Shown in pieces: positions 1 through 5,271 of a stretch of DNA of 5,271 nt. The stretch is from an uncultured Solirubrobacteraceae bacterium (GTDB taxonomy: Bacteria; Actinomycetota; Thermoleophilia; Solirubrobacterales; Solirubrobacteraceae), in the NCBI GenBank assembly GCA_902806215.1, contig CADCVT010000123.1:1-5271 (forward strand). The letters run 5' to 3'. Each line of letters begins with the position of its first letter. Position 1 is the first letter of the stretch. Both the position numbers and the translations under genes were made by a program. The notes beneath the pieces are model-generated. The model did not search any database, had not been told where the DNA came from, and was given only the letters and a program-made list of their open reading frames with translations.

Positions 1-2
1 CC

Positions 3-878
3 GCGGTGCTCGTCGAGCTCGCCGCGCTGCTCCTGGTCAAGCGGCCCGTGGTCTTCGGCGCCGTCGCCGGTGCCCTGATCGGCACCGTCGGCTTCGCCAC
101 CGAGTACGCGTGGACCCAAGTCGCGTTCAAGCTCCCCTGGACCCCGGACATCCTCGTCGAGGGCCTGCTGCTGTCGACGCTCGTCGGCGTCGGTGCCGGC
201 GCGGCCGGCGCGCTGCTCGCGGTCGGGCTGCAGGGCCGGCTCCCGTCGGTCGCGGTCTCCCGCGCGGTGCCCGGGCTTGCCGTGCTCGCGCTCGGCCTCG
301 CGCTGTTCCTCGGCCTGAAGACGGCCGAGCCCGACGGCACGCGCGTCACCGTGGCCATGGCCGGCGACGGCAACGCGACCGTCCGCTTCGAGCCCGATCG
401 TCGCGCGTCGGACAGCGCGTGGGTCACCGTGACCGCGTGGCAGGGCGGCGGGCTGCACGTCGACCACCTCGAGCGTCAGGCCGACGGCGCGTACCGCACG
501 ACCGAGCCGATCCCGATGGGCGGCAACTGGAAGTCGCTGCTGCGCGTCCACGACGGATCCGTGCTCGCCGCCGTGCCGATCGACCTGCCCGAGGACGCGG
601 CGATCCCGGCCCCGGCGATCCCCGCCGGCGACGGGTTCACCCGGCCGCTGCAGGAGGAGATCACGATCATGCAGCGCGAGCGCAAGCAGGACGTCGCCGG
701 CTGGCTGTGGCCCGCCGCGGCGACCCTCGTCCTCGCGCTCTACCTCGCCTTCCTCGCCGCGCTGGCGTGGGGCGTCGGCCGGATCGGCCGCGCCCAGGAG
801 GAGCAGCGCGAGGACACGCAGCCGCCCGCGACGGAGCGCACCGAGCGCTTCCGCGGGGCCACGCCCGTCGGGGCGTAG
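3..878 (+). CDS. Membrane protein of unknown function with YtkA/FixH-like domain, 5' partial
   Basis: The product is not recognised. The reading frame is open to the left edge, so the GTG at 6 is probably internal and the N-terminus is missing. Counting from that GTG (290 residues to TAG at 876-878), hydrophobic segments lie at about 15-35, 50-75 and 86-104. A polar, beta-rich domain follows at about 110-215, then a strong membrane segment at about 233-257 and a charged tail. Residues 149-181 contain GLHVDHLER, dGaYRTTEPIPMGGNW and LLRV, which resemble the end of YtkA/FixH/CopC-type beta-sandwich domains (small periplasmic domains often tied to copper or oxidase functions). That link rests on pattern alone. 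The polar domain is presumably extracytoplasmic. No metal-binding Cys or Met cluster is seen. Membrane nature is well supported, function is not. The downstream genes are convergent, so any operon partners lie to the left. Confidence 0.75.
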   Translation, partial: AVLVELAALLLVKRPVVFGAVAGALIGTVGFATEYAWTQVAFKLPWTPDILVEGLLLSTLVGVGAGAAGALLAVGLQGRLPSVAVSRAVPGLAVLALGLALFLGLKTAEPDGTRVTVAMAGDGNATVRFEPDRRASDSAWVTVTAWQGGGLHVDHLERQADGAYRTTEPIPMGGNWKSLLRVHDGSVLAAVPIDLPEDAAIPAPAIPAGDGFTRPLQEEITIMQRERKQDVAGWLWPAAATLVLALYLAFLAALAWGVGRIGRAQEEQREDTQPPATERTERFRGATPVGA

Positions 879-884
879 GCACGA

Positions 885-920
885 CGCTCACGAACGTCCG
901 TCAGCGGGGGCCCTGGCCCC
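885..920 (+). terminator. Candidate hairpins after the left membrane protein gene
   Basis: Two hairpins start seven bases after the stop at 876-878. The first (885-906) pairs CGCT with AGCG and ACG with CGT around one mismatch. The second (907-920) is GGGGC-CCTG-GCCCC, a five-pair G/C stem with a four-base loop. Neither is followed by a T-run, so this would be the U-tract-poor type common in high-GC actinobacteria. The position between convergent genes supports terminator function; efficiency cannot be judged. Confidence 0.45.
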
Positions 921-925
921 GGTTG

Positions 926-937
926 GCGAACGTTCGC
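926..937. repeat. 12-base perfect palindrome GCGAACGTTCGC
   Basis: GCGAACGTTCGC is a perfect palindrome in the convergent gap. A near copy of its core, CGAACGTCCG, lies 36 bases upstream at 891-900 with one mismatch. It could be a protein-binding site or part of the two-sided terminator structure. Lying between two gene ends, it is not placed like a normal operator. Confidence 0.4.
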
Positions 938-965
938 GCGTTCAGGCGCGGATTCCGACGGGACC

Positions 966-983
966 TACGCCTGCTCAGGCGTA
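966..983 (-). terminator. Inverted repeat spanning the stop codon of the minus-strand operon
   Basis: TACGCCTG (966-973) and CAGGCGTA (976-983) form a perfect 8-base inverted repeat around a two-base centre, folding as a seven-pair stem with a four-base loop. The SUKH-like gene's stop (TGA, 975-977 on the minus strand) lies at its centre. No T-run follows. It is the natural end of the phosphatase-kinase-SUKH transcript. A third CAGGCG at 943-948 could pair with 968-973 instead, giving an alternative fold. Confidence 0.5.
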
Positions 984-1580
984 CAGCTCGGTCCAGTCGG
1001 CGCCGTCCAACGCCAGGCCGCTCCCGCCGACCTGCGCGACCTTCCGCCAGTCTCTTGCCTCTGCGAAGCCCACGCGTGCCCATGTGCCGAGGAAGTCGCC
1101 GAGCGACCGGCCGAGCACGAGGCCGTGGTAGTACGGGCCGGCTCCGAGCAGGTCGTGCTGCCACAGGACGACCGAGCCGTCGCGGTCGAGAGCCAGGCAG
1201 TCCCCGGACGCGAACCGCTGGAACGGCGTCCACGTGAGCCAGGTCTCGCGCGCGAGCTCGAGGTGCTCGCTGCCGCTGTCCGCCTCGTCGTCGAGGATGG
1301 ACTCGTAGTCGTCGATCCCCTCCGTGACCTCGTCGGGCGTCATGAGCTCCAGGCTGCCCGCGACCGCGTCGTCACCGAGCCGCTTCGTCTCGTCGTACCA
1401 GTCGAGCTCGACACTCGCCGCGACGGCCCAGATCGCGCGGATCGCCGGATGGGCGCGCTGGGCGAGGGCCGGCGGGACGGCTGCGGGGGGCGCGACGCGC
1501 GGACCGTCGGGCTCGATGCCGTGATCGCGGAGGGCGTCCGCGACCCGACGAGCCAGCGAGACGAGGTCGTCGCCTGTCAC
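975..1580 (-). CDS. SMI1/KNR4 (SUKH)-like protein
   Basis: A 201-residue soluble, acidic protein without signal peptide or membrane segment. The pattern around 118-171 (TPFqrFASGDCLALDrDGSVVLWQHDLLG...LGRSLGDFLGTW) matches the late part of SMI1/KNR4 (SUKH) domains: a 'gd.lalD..G.V..w.hd' strand pair followed by a 'sf.eFL..w' helix. The region at about 34-62 (PPALAQRAHPAIRAIWAVAASVELDWY) would be the early helix and strand. SUKH proteins are known as immunity proteins against polymorphic toxins and also occur as stand-alone proteins. No toxin gene is adjacent, so an immunity role is not supported here. The GTG start at 1580 overlaps the kinase stop as GTGA and has GGAGGT four bases upstream. 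The gene is last in the operon, so its role may be linked to deglycation. The family call is by pattern and moderate; that the gene is real is much surer. Confidence 0.6.
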   Translation of the reverse strand: MTGDDLVSLARRVADALRDHGIEPDGPRVAPPAAVPPALAQRAHPAIRAIWAVAASVELDWYDETKRLGDDAVAGSLELMTPDEVTEGIDDYESILDDEADSGSEHLELARETWLTWTPFQRFASGDCLALDRDGSVVLWQHDLLGAGPYYHGLVLGRSLGDFLGTWARVGFAEARDWRKVAQVGGSGLALDGADWTELYA

Positions 1581-2413
1581 GCGTACCTCCGCGCGACGCG
1601 TTCGGCCCGTTCGACGTAGCTGCCGCCGAAGAGCACCGCGTGTACGAGCAGCGGGAACAGCTGGTGGAGCTCGACTCGGTCCTCGTGGCCCTCGGCGCGG
1701 GGTGCGACCTCGTCGTAGGCGGCGAGGAGACTCGGGCTGGGGGGGCCGAAGAGCTGGAGCATCGCCAGGTCGACCTCGCGGTGGCCTCCGTAGGCGGCCG
1801 GGTCGATGAGGTAGGGGCCGTACACGTTGCCGCTCCAGAGGTCTCCGTGGAGCCTGGATGGCGGCTCCGGTGGTCCGCAGAGTTGGTCGAGCCTTCGGAC
1901 GACAGCGTCGGTCACGGCTTCGAGTCCCACCCGCGCAGCGAGCGGCGCCAGCCGCTTCTCGCCGTAGAACGTCGGCCAGTCGGGCGCGGGCTCGTTCGGG
2001 AGGACGAGCGGTCCGATCCGCAACGGCACGCTGTCCTCGCCGACGCCGATCTCCGAGCGGGCGGCGACCGCGCCCGGGGGAGAGGCTCCGAAACGCGGGG
2101 CACCGGAGAGGTGCATCTGCGCGAGCCGTCGCCCCAGCTCCTCGGGATCCGCGTCGACACGCTCGAGCCACTCCAGCGCGAGGAAGTCGTCGCCCGCCTC
2201 GACGACCTCGGGCACGAGAGCGCCGCCGTCGCCCAGCCACGCAAGCCCGGCGGCCTCCGTCGCGTACTCGCCGGCCACGGCACCGGCACGCGTCTTCACG
2301 AACACGTGCGTGCCGTCGTCGAGCCCGACCGCGTACGCGTCGTTGATGTCGCCGCCCGCGACGGGCCGCGAGCCGACGACCGCGCGGCCGGCGATCTCAG
2401 ACGGGACGCTCAC
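1577..2413 (-). CDS. Fructosamine/ketosamine 3-kinase family protein (FN3K-like)
   Basis: A 278-residue cytoplasmic kinase of the fructosamine-kinase family (APH/choline-kinase fold), of normal length. It would phosphorylate ketosamines formed by glycation, making them unstable so that the amine is restored. Visible landmarks: the GGDINDAY nucleotide-loop motif at 20-27, ATP-binding lysine in VFVKT (K40), E53, ALEWLE hinge at 79-84, HGDLWSGN at 189-196 with catalytic D191, IDPA with metal-binding D204, GHREVDLAM at 210-218 and FPLLVHAVLFGGSYV near the C-terminus. All key residues are present, so it should be active. Characterised bacterial homologues mostly prefer ribulosamines and erythrulosamines over fructosamines; the substrate here is inferred. 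The GTG at 2413 overlaps the phosphatase stop (GTGA), and its own stop overlaps the next start the same way, so translation is probably coupled. Residues 110-140 are somewhat longer than in E. coli YniA. Confidence 0.93.
   Translation of the reverse strand: MSVPSEIAGRAVVGSRPVAGGDINDAYAVGLDDGTHVFVKTRAGAVAGEYATEAAGLAWLGDGGALVPEVVEAGDDFLALEWLERVDADPEELGRRLAQMHLSGAPRFGASPPGAVAARSEIGVGEDSVPLRIGPLVLPNEPAPDWPTFYGEKRLAPLAARVGLEAVTDAVVRRLDQLCGPPEPPSRLHGDLWSGNVYGPYLIDPAAYGGHREVDLAMLQLFGPPSPSLLAAYDEVAPRAEGHEDRVELHQLFPLLVHAVLFGGSYVERAERVARRYA
1585..1590 (-). promoter_or_regulatory. Shine-Dalgarno GGAGGT of the SUKH-like gene
   Basis: On the minus strand GGAGGT lies four bases before GTG at 1580, inside the kinase's last codons. 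It fixes the start of the 201-residue protein over a much longer open frame reaching to 2240. It is the strongest ribosome-binding site seen in the operon, so this protein may be made independently of upstream coupling. Confidence 0.65.
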
Positions 2414-2883
2414 CCGCGCGCAGCGACCTCGTCGAGCAGCCCCGCGCAGGCGGCCTCGACCAGGTCGAGCACCTCGTCGAACCCGCCGGCGGCACCGTAG
2501 TAGGGATCCGGGACGTCGAGGTCGCCGCCCGCCGACGCCGGGTCGAACTCTCGCAGCAGCCGCACCTTCGCGCGAGCCTCGTCGTCGGGCGCGAGCGCCC
2601 GCAGCGCGGCGACGATCTCGCGGTCGGCCGCGAGGATCAGGTCGAACTCGTCGAAGTCGCTCGCGCGCACCTTGCGCGCCGCGCCCTCGAGCGTGATCCC
2701 GCGCCGCGCGGCGGCGCGCGTCGAGCGCTCGTCCGGCGGCGCGCCGACGTGCCACCCGCCGGTTCCCGCACTGTCGATCGTGATGGCGTCCTCCAGACCG
2801 CGCTCGCGCACGAGGCGCCGCATCACGCCCTCGGCGGTCGGCGAGCGGCAGATGTTCCCCAGGCAGACGAACAGGAGCTTCAT
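2410..2883 (-). CDS. Low-molecular-weight protein tyrosine phosphatase (LMW-PTP)
   Basis: A 157-residue cytoplasmic phosphatase of typical family length. The N-terminus MKLLFVCLGNICRSPTAEG carries the P-loop CX5RS, with nucleophile C7 and R13. The general-acid loop DPYYG has D126. All catalytic residues are intact. The family hydrolyses phosphotyrosine by a phosphocysteine intermediate, and some bacterial members also dephosphorylate ribulosamine 5-phosphates and erythrulosamine 4-phosphates. Being the first gene of an operon with an FN3K homologue, this one probably serves deglycation, though signalling on phosphotyrosine proteins cannot be excluded. The ATG at 2883 gives the canonical N-terminus. 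No Shine-Dalgarno is visible upstream and only 19 bases separate it from the divergent SDR start, so a leaderless or very short-leader mRNA is likely. The last bases overlap the kinase start as GTGA. Confidence 0.95.
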   Translation of the reverse strand: MKLLFVCLGNICRSPTAEGVMRRLVRERGLEDAITIDSAGTGGWHVGAPPDERSTRAAARRGITLEGAARKVRASDFDEFDLILAADREIVAALRALAPDDEARAKVRLLREFDPASAGGDLDVPDPYYGAAGGFDEVLDLVEAACAGLLDEVAARG

Positions 2884-2902
2884 GCGGCAGGATGATGACG
2901 GC

Positions 2903-3679
2903 ATGGACCTGGGACTCGAGGGCAAGGTGTGCGTCGTCACCGGCGCCAGCAAGGGGATCGGCCTGGCGACGGCGACGAAGCTGTGCGCCGAGGGAGCCCA
3001 GGTGCTCTTCGTGTCGCGCAGCGAGGGCGAGGTCGCCGAGGTCGCCGGGGGCTGCCGCGGCGAGTGGCTCGCCGTGGACGTCACCGAACCCGGTGCGGCC
3101 GAGCGGATCATCGCCACGTGCGCCGAGCAGATGGGCGGGATCGACGTGCTCGTCAACAACGCCGGCACGTCGTTCGCGCGCCCGTTGGGCGAGCTGACCG
3201 ACGAGGACTGGCACGGCCAGTGGGACCTGCACGTGATGGCGCCGATGCGGCTCATGCGCGCCGCGGCACCACGGATGGCGGCGGCAGGCGGAGGCCGGAT
3301 CGTGAACGTCGCGTCGAGCGCCGGCAAGCGGCCCTCGCTGACCAACGCGGCCTATTCGGTCACCAAGGCCGCCGAGCTCTCGCTCAGCCGGGTGTTCGCC
3401 GACTCCTACGCGAAGCAGAACGTGCTCGTCAACGCGGTCGCCCCGGGAGCGACGGCCTCGCCGCTGTGGACGGGGGAGGGTGGTCTCGCCGACCAGACCG
3501 CGGGGGACGGCACGCGCGAGGAGGCGATCGCGGCCCAGGAGGCGAAGGTGCCGCTCGGCCGATTCGCCTCGCCGGAGGAGGTCGCCGAGGTGATCGTGTT
3601 CCTCGCCTCGGACCGGTCGAGCACGGTCACAGGAGCCGCGTGGTCGGTCGACGGCGGCACCGTCGCCACGATCGTCTGA
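2903..3679 (+). CDS. SDR family NAD(P)-dependent oxidoreductase
   Basis: A 258-residue classical short-chain dehydrogenase/reductase, FabG-like in layout and cytoplasmic. It shows the cofactor motif TGASKGIG (13-20), VDV (58-60), NNAG (85-88), VASSAG with catalytic serine (138 or 139), Y151 and K155 of YxxxK, the PG pair at 181-182 and C-terminal TGAAWSVDGG. In the usual Asn-Ser-Tyr-Lys tetrad the Asn position appears to be H110 (DLHVMAP). R40 after the second strand (FVSRS) suggests NADP(H). The substrate is unknown. The ATG at 2903 gives the normal N-terminus MDLGLEGKVCVVTGA with AGGA ten bases upstream. An in-frame ATG at 2882 would add MRQDDDG and has AGGAG (2873-2877) four bases ahead, but that site lies within phosphatase coding sequence. 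The gene is divergent from the phosphatase operon, and the two may share control. Confidence 0.92.
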   Translation: MDLGLEGKVCVVTGASKGIGLATATKLCAEGAQVLFVSRSEGEVAEVAGGCRGEWLAVDVTEPGAAERIIATCAEQMGGIDVLVNNAGTSFARPLGELTDEDWHGQWDLHVMAPMRLMRAAAPRMAAAGGGRIVNVASSAGKRPSLTNAAYSVTKAAELSLSRVFADSYAKQNVLVNAVAPGATASPLWTGEGGLADQTAGDGTREEAIAAQEAKVPLGRFASPEEVAEVIVFLASDRSSTVTGAAWSVDGGTVATIV

Positions 3680-3684
3680 CGTGT

Positions 3685-3719
3685 CACCGGTGCGATCGCT
3701 CCGCGTCTGGTTATACGGT
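3685..3719 (+). promoter_or_regulatory. Candidate promoter of the RDD-membrane protein pair
   Basis: The 48-base gap after the SDR contains TGGTTATACGGT at 3708-3719, an AT-rich patch that stands out locally. TATACG (3712-3717) matches the -10 consensus at four of six positions, and TACGGT (3714-3719) fits the actinobacterial TAnnnT pattern. No good -35 box is seen. Transcription would begin close to the ATG at 3728, which lacks a Shine-Dalgarno, so a leaderless mRNA is likely. The palindrome CACCGGTG at 3685-3692 lies where an operator or -35 contact could be, but eight-base G/C palindromes are common in such DNA. Confidence 0.4.
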
Positions 3720-3727
3720 CCCGCACC

Positions 3728-4189
3728 ATGTCCTATGACACGCAGCAGCCAACGGCCCCTCAGGGGCAGCATTCCGGTGGAGGCGACGGACCTTCCGGGC
3801 CCCGCGCTGGGTTCTGGCCGCGGTTCGCCGCCGCATTCATCGACGGGTTGGTCCTCGCCATCCCGTACATCATCATCGCGGTGGCGGTCGATCCTGCGGT
3901 CGGCTATCTCGTCTACCTCGTCGGCAGCATCGTCTACTACACGATGCTCGAGGGCGGGCCGAAGGGGCAGACGCTCGGCAAGAACAGCATGAACATCCGG
4001 GTCTACGACCTCAAGCAGGGCGGCTCGATCGGGTACGGCCGCGCGTTCATCCGCTGGATCGGACGGATTCCCTCCGGCATCCTGCTCCTCGGCTACCTGT
4101 GGTCGATCTGGGACAAGGAGAACCAGACCTGGCACGACAAGTTCGCGGGCTCGGTCGTCGTGCCCGAGAGCGCCTACCCGGTCGACTGA
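3728..4189 (+). CDS. RDD family membrane protein
   Basis: A 153-residue integral membrane protein of the RDD family, of ordinary length. A Gly/Pro/Gln-rich cytoplasmic N-terminus (1-28) precedes the signature GFWPRFAAAFIDGLVL (28-43), with the conserved Arg (R32) and Asp (D39) at the first membrane helix. Helices lie at about 37-54, 57-74 and 112-128. The middle loop has GPKGQTLGKNSMNIRVYD (77-94), and the end has the characteristic WHDKFAGSVVV (135-145). RDD proteins are mostly uncharacterised; some have been linked to ion transport or membrane protein quality control. The ATG at 3728 lacks a Shine-Dalgarno but gives the expected N-terminus. The next gene begins three bases after the stop, so the two are one transcription unit. 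The family call is secure, the function is not. Confidence 0.93.
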   Translation: MSYDTQQPTAPQGQHSGGGDGPSGPRAGFWPRFAAAFIDGLVLAIPYIIIAVAVDPAVGYLVYLVGSIVYYTMLEGGPKGQTLGKNSMNIRVYDLKQGGSIGYGRAFIRWIGRIPSGILLLGYLWSIWDKENQTWHDKFAGSVVVPESAYPVD

Positions 4190-4192
4190 ACC

Positions 4193-5271
4193 TTGGCGGG
4201 CGCGGTCGAATCACGGCAAGGGCTGCGCCCGCTCGGCGTCGGCGAGCTGCTGGACGCGGCGATCAAGGTCTGCACGGCGAACGTCGGCACGCTGATGAAG
4301 GCGGTCCTCGTCGTCCTGGTCCCGGTGCAGATCGTGTCGGCGATCATCCTCGCGTCGACCGTCGACGACGCCGACTACCTGAACCTCACGACGCTCGAAG
4401 CCGACTCGACGCCCACGGCGGCCTTCTGGGCGGGGCAGATCGCCGTCGCGCTGCTGGCCGGCCTGTCGTACCTGCTGGCCACGGGCGCCTGCTTCCACGC
4501 GATCGCGGAGGGGTGGCTCGGGCGCAAGCCCGACTGGCGAGAGAGCCTGCGCTTCGCGTTCCGGCGGGCGCACTCACTGCTGTGGGTGAGCGTGCTCTAC
4601 GGCCTCGCGGTCCTGCTGGGCTTCATCGCGTGCGTCGCGCCGGGCGTCTGGCTTGCGGTCGCCTTCGGTGTCGCCTACCCGGTGCTGTTCGTCGAGGACA
4701 TCCGTGGGGCCGGGGCACTCGGCCGATCGCAGGAGCTCGTCAAGGGCCGGTGGTGGCCCACGTGCGGCGTGATCGTCATCGGCTTCGTGCTCGCCGGGAT
4801 CATGAGCACGATCTTCACGTACGGAGTCGGGGCGCTCGCGTTCGTGAACGACTCGCTCGGGTTCCTGATCCTCCTGACGACGGTCGGGGCGCTGCTCTCC
4901 GGCCTGCTGGCGACGCCCTTCCAGGCCGCGATCACCACGGTCGTCTACTTCGACCTGCGCGTTCGCAAGGAGGGATTCGACCTCGAGCTCCTCGCGGACC
5001 GGTTGGCCGGTGGTGCGCCGCTTCCGCGAGCGAGGGACCCGCGGCCGTTCGCGGCGGCGCCCGGCGAGGCTGACTGGGGGGCGCCGCATCCCGCCGCGCC
5101 GTTCTGGCCGCCGCCGCCGGGCTGGAGGCCGCCGGAGGAGGGCGATGCAGGCTGGCAACGACCCGGCGGCGAGGATCAGCGCGCCGGCGGCTGGCAGCCG
5201 CCAGGTCCGGCGCCGCCCGTGGAGCCCACCGGGCCGCCGCAAGAAGAGCCACCGGGGCAGTCCGGGGAGCC
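4193..5271 (+). CDS. Polytopic membrane protein with Pro/Trp-rich C-terminal tail, 3' partial
   Basis: The frame is open from TTG at 4193, three bases after the RDD stop, to the right edge (359 codons, no stop). No ATG or GTG start lies near the expected N-terminus, and no Shine-Dalgarno precedes the TTG, so translation probably depends on coupling to the RDD gene. The N-terminal LRPLGVGELLDAAIKV (11-26) is typical of a family of actinobacterial membrane proteins related to the glycerophosphoryl diester phosphodiesterase membrane domain; this is from pattern memory. Hydrophobic segments lie at about 34-55, 78-105, 129-166 (probably two), 191-216 and 222-252. Loop motifs are LGRSQELVKGRWWPT (176-190) and YFDLRVRKEGFDLELLADRL (252-271). 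From about 275 onward the chain is low-complexity, rich in Pro, Gly and Trp (FWPPPPGWRPP, GWQRPGG, GWQPPG). It has no catalytic motif. Role unknown, perhaps a membrane scaffold working with the RDD protein. Confidence 0.85.
   Translation, partial: MAGAVESRQGLRPLGVGELLDAAIKVCTANVGTLMKAVLVVLVPVQIVSAIILASTVDDADYLNLTTLEADSTPTAAFWAGQIAVALLAGLSYLLATGACFHAIAEGWLGRKPDWRESLRFAFRRAHSLLWVSVLYGLAVLLGFIACVAPGVWLAVAFGVAYPVLFVEDIRGAGALGRSQELVKGRWWPTCGVIVIGFVLAGIMSTIFTYGVGALAFVNDSLGFLILLTTVGALLSGLLATPFQAAITTVVYFDLRVRKEGFDLELLADRLAGGAPLPRARDPRPFAAAPGEADWGAPHPAAPFWPPPPGWRPPEEGDAGWQRPGGEDQRAGGWQPPGPAPPVEPTGPPQEEPPGQSGE

Noticed and set aside
926..937. LexA/SOS box
   Set aside because: The Gram-positive box needs GAAC and GTTC separated by four bases; here they abut, and the site lies between two gene ends rather than in a promoter.
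975..1580. Toxin-immunity cassette based on the SUKH-like gene
   Set aside because: No polymorphic toxin, secretion signal or WXG/LXG protein is adjacent; the neighbours are metabolic enzymes.
1581..2240. Upstream extension of the SUKH-like frame
   Set aside because: The sequence upstream of GTG 1580 is Arg/Ala/Pro-rich and overlaps the kinase in another frame; GGAGGT and the GTGA overlap fix the start at 1580.
2884..3345. N-terminal extension of the phosphatase frame (longer ORF starting at 3345)
   Set aside because: The canonical LMW-PTP N-terminus starts at 2883 and the extension is antisense to the SDR.
1577..4135. A single 852-residue minus-strand open frame covering kinase, phosphatase, SDR and RDD regions
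   Set aside because: Only the part from 2413 down shows family motifs. The upstream stretch is antisense to well-supported SDR and RDD genes and out of frame with the phosphatase, as often happens in high-GC DNA.
4099..5073. A long Arg/Gly-rich plus-strand open frame in the right part
   Set aside because: It is a shadow of the membrane protein starting at 4193, whose frame has membrane segments and family motifs; the shadow's composition is typical of out-of-frame high-GC sequence.
1..5271. tRNA, rRNA, CRISPR arrays, transposons, attachment sites
   Set aside because: No spaced direct-repeat array, transposase motif or recognisable RNA gene was seen on either strand, and nearly all of the window is taken up by coherent protein genes.

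Overview
The window is very GC-rich (about 70% by eye) with strong G/C preference at third codon positions, GTG and TTG starts, 4-base stop/start overlaps and few Shine-Dalgarno sites. Together with the protein types, this suggests a high-GC actinobacterium, most likely Thermoleophilia/Solirubrobacterales. That placement is inference; no rRNA or marker gene is present.

Layout, left to right. (1) The 3' part of a plus-strand membrane protein of unknown function, open at the left edge and ending at 878, with a ~100-residue domain flanked by membrane segments. (2) A 96-base convergent gap (879-974) packed with inverted repeats, probably a two-sided terminator. (3) A tight minus-strand operon, transcribed from 2883 to 975: low-molecular-weight protein tyrosine phosphatase (LMW-PTP), fructosamine/ketosamine 3-kinase (FN3K family), then a 201-residue SMI1/KNR4 (SUKH)-like protein. 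Both junctions are GTGA overlaps. (4) A divergent plus-strand short-chain dehydrogenase/reductase (SDR) starting 19 bases from the phosphatase start. (5) A 48-base gap with a candidate promoter, then an RDD-family membrane protein and, three bases after its stop, a TTG-started polytopic membrane protein with a Pro/Trp-rich tail that runs off the right edge.

How the genes may work together. LMW-PTP next to an FN3K homologue is a recurring bacterial pair linked to deglycation: the kinase phosphorylates ketosamines (ribulosamines, erythrulosamines) on protein or free amines so that they break down, and LMW-PTPs of this type can also remove phosphate from sugar-phosphate-derived ketosamines such as ribulosamine 5-phosphates. 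The third gene, coupled to the kinase by a GTGA overlap and its own GGAGGT site, is the least explained part and the best candidate for something undescribed. The RDD protein and its neighbour look like one envelope-associated unit. No rRNA, tRNA, CRISPR array, insertion sequence or phage gene was seen, and no stretch of 300 bases lacks a gene.
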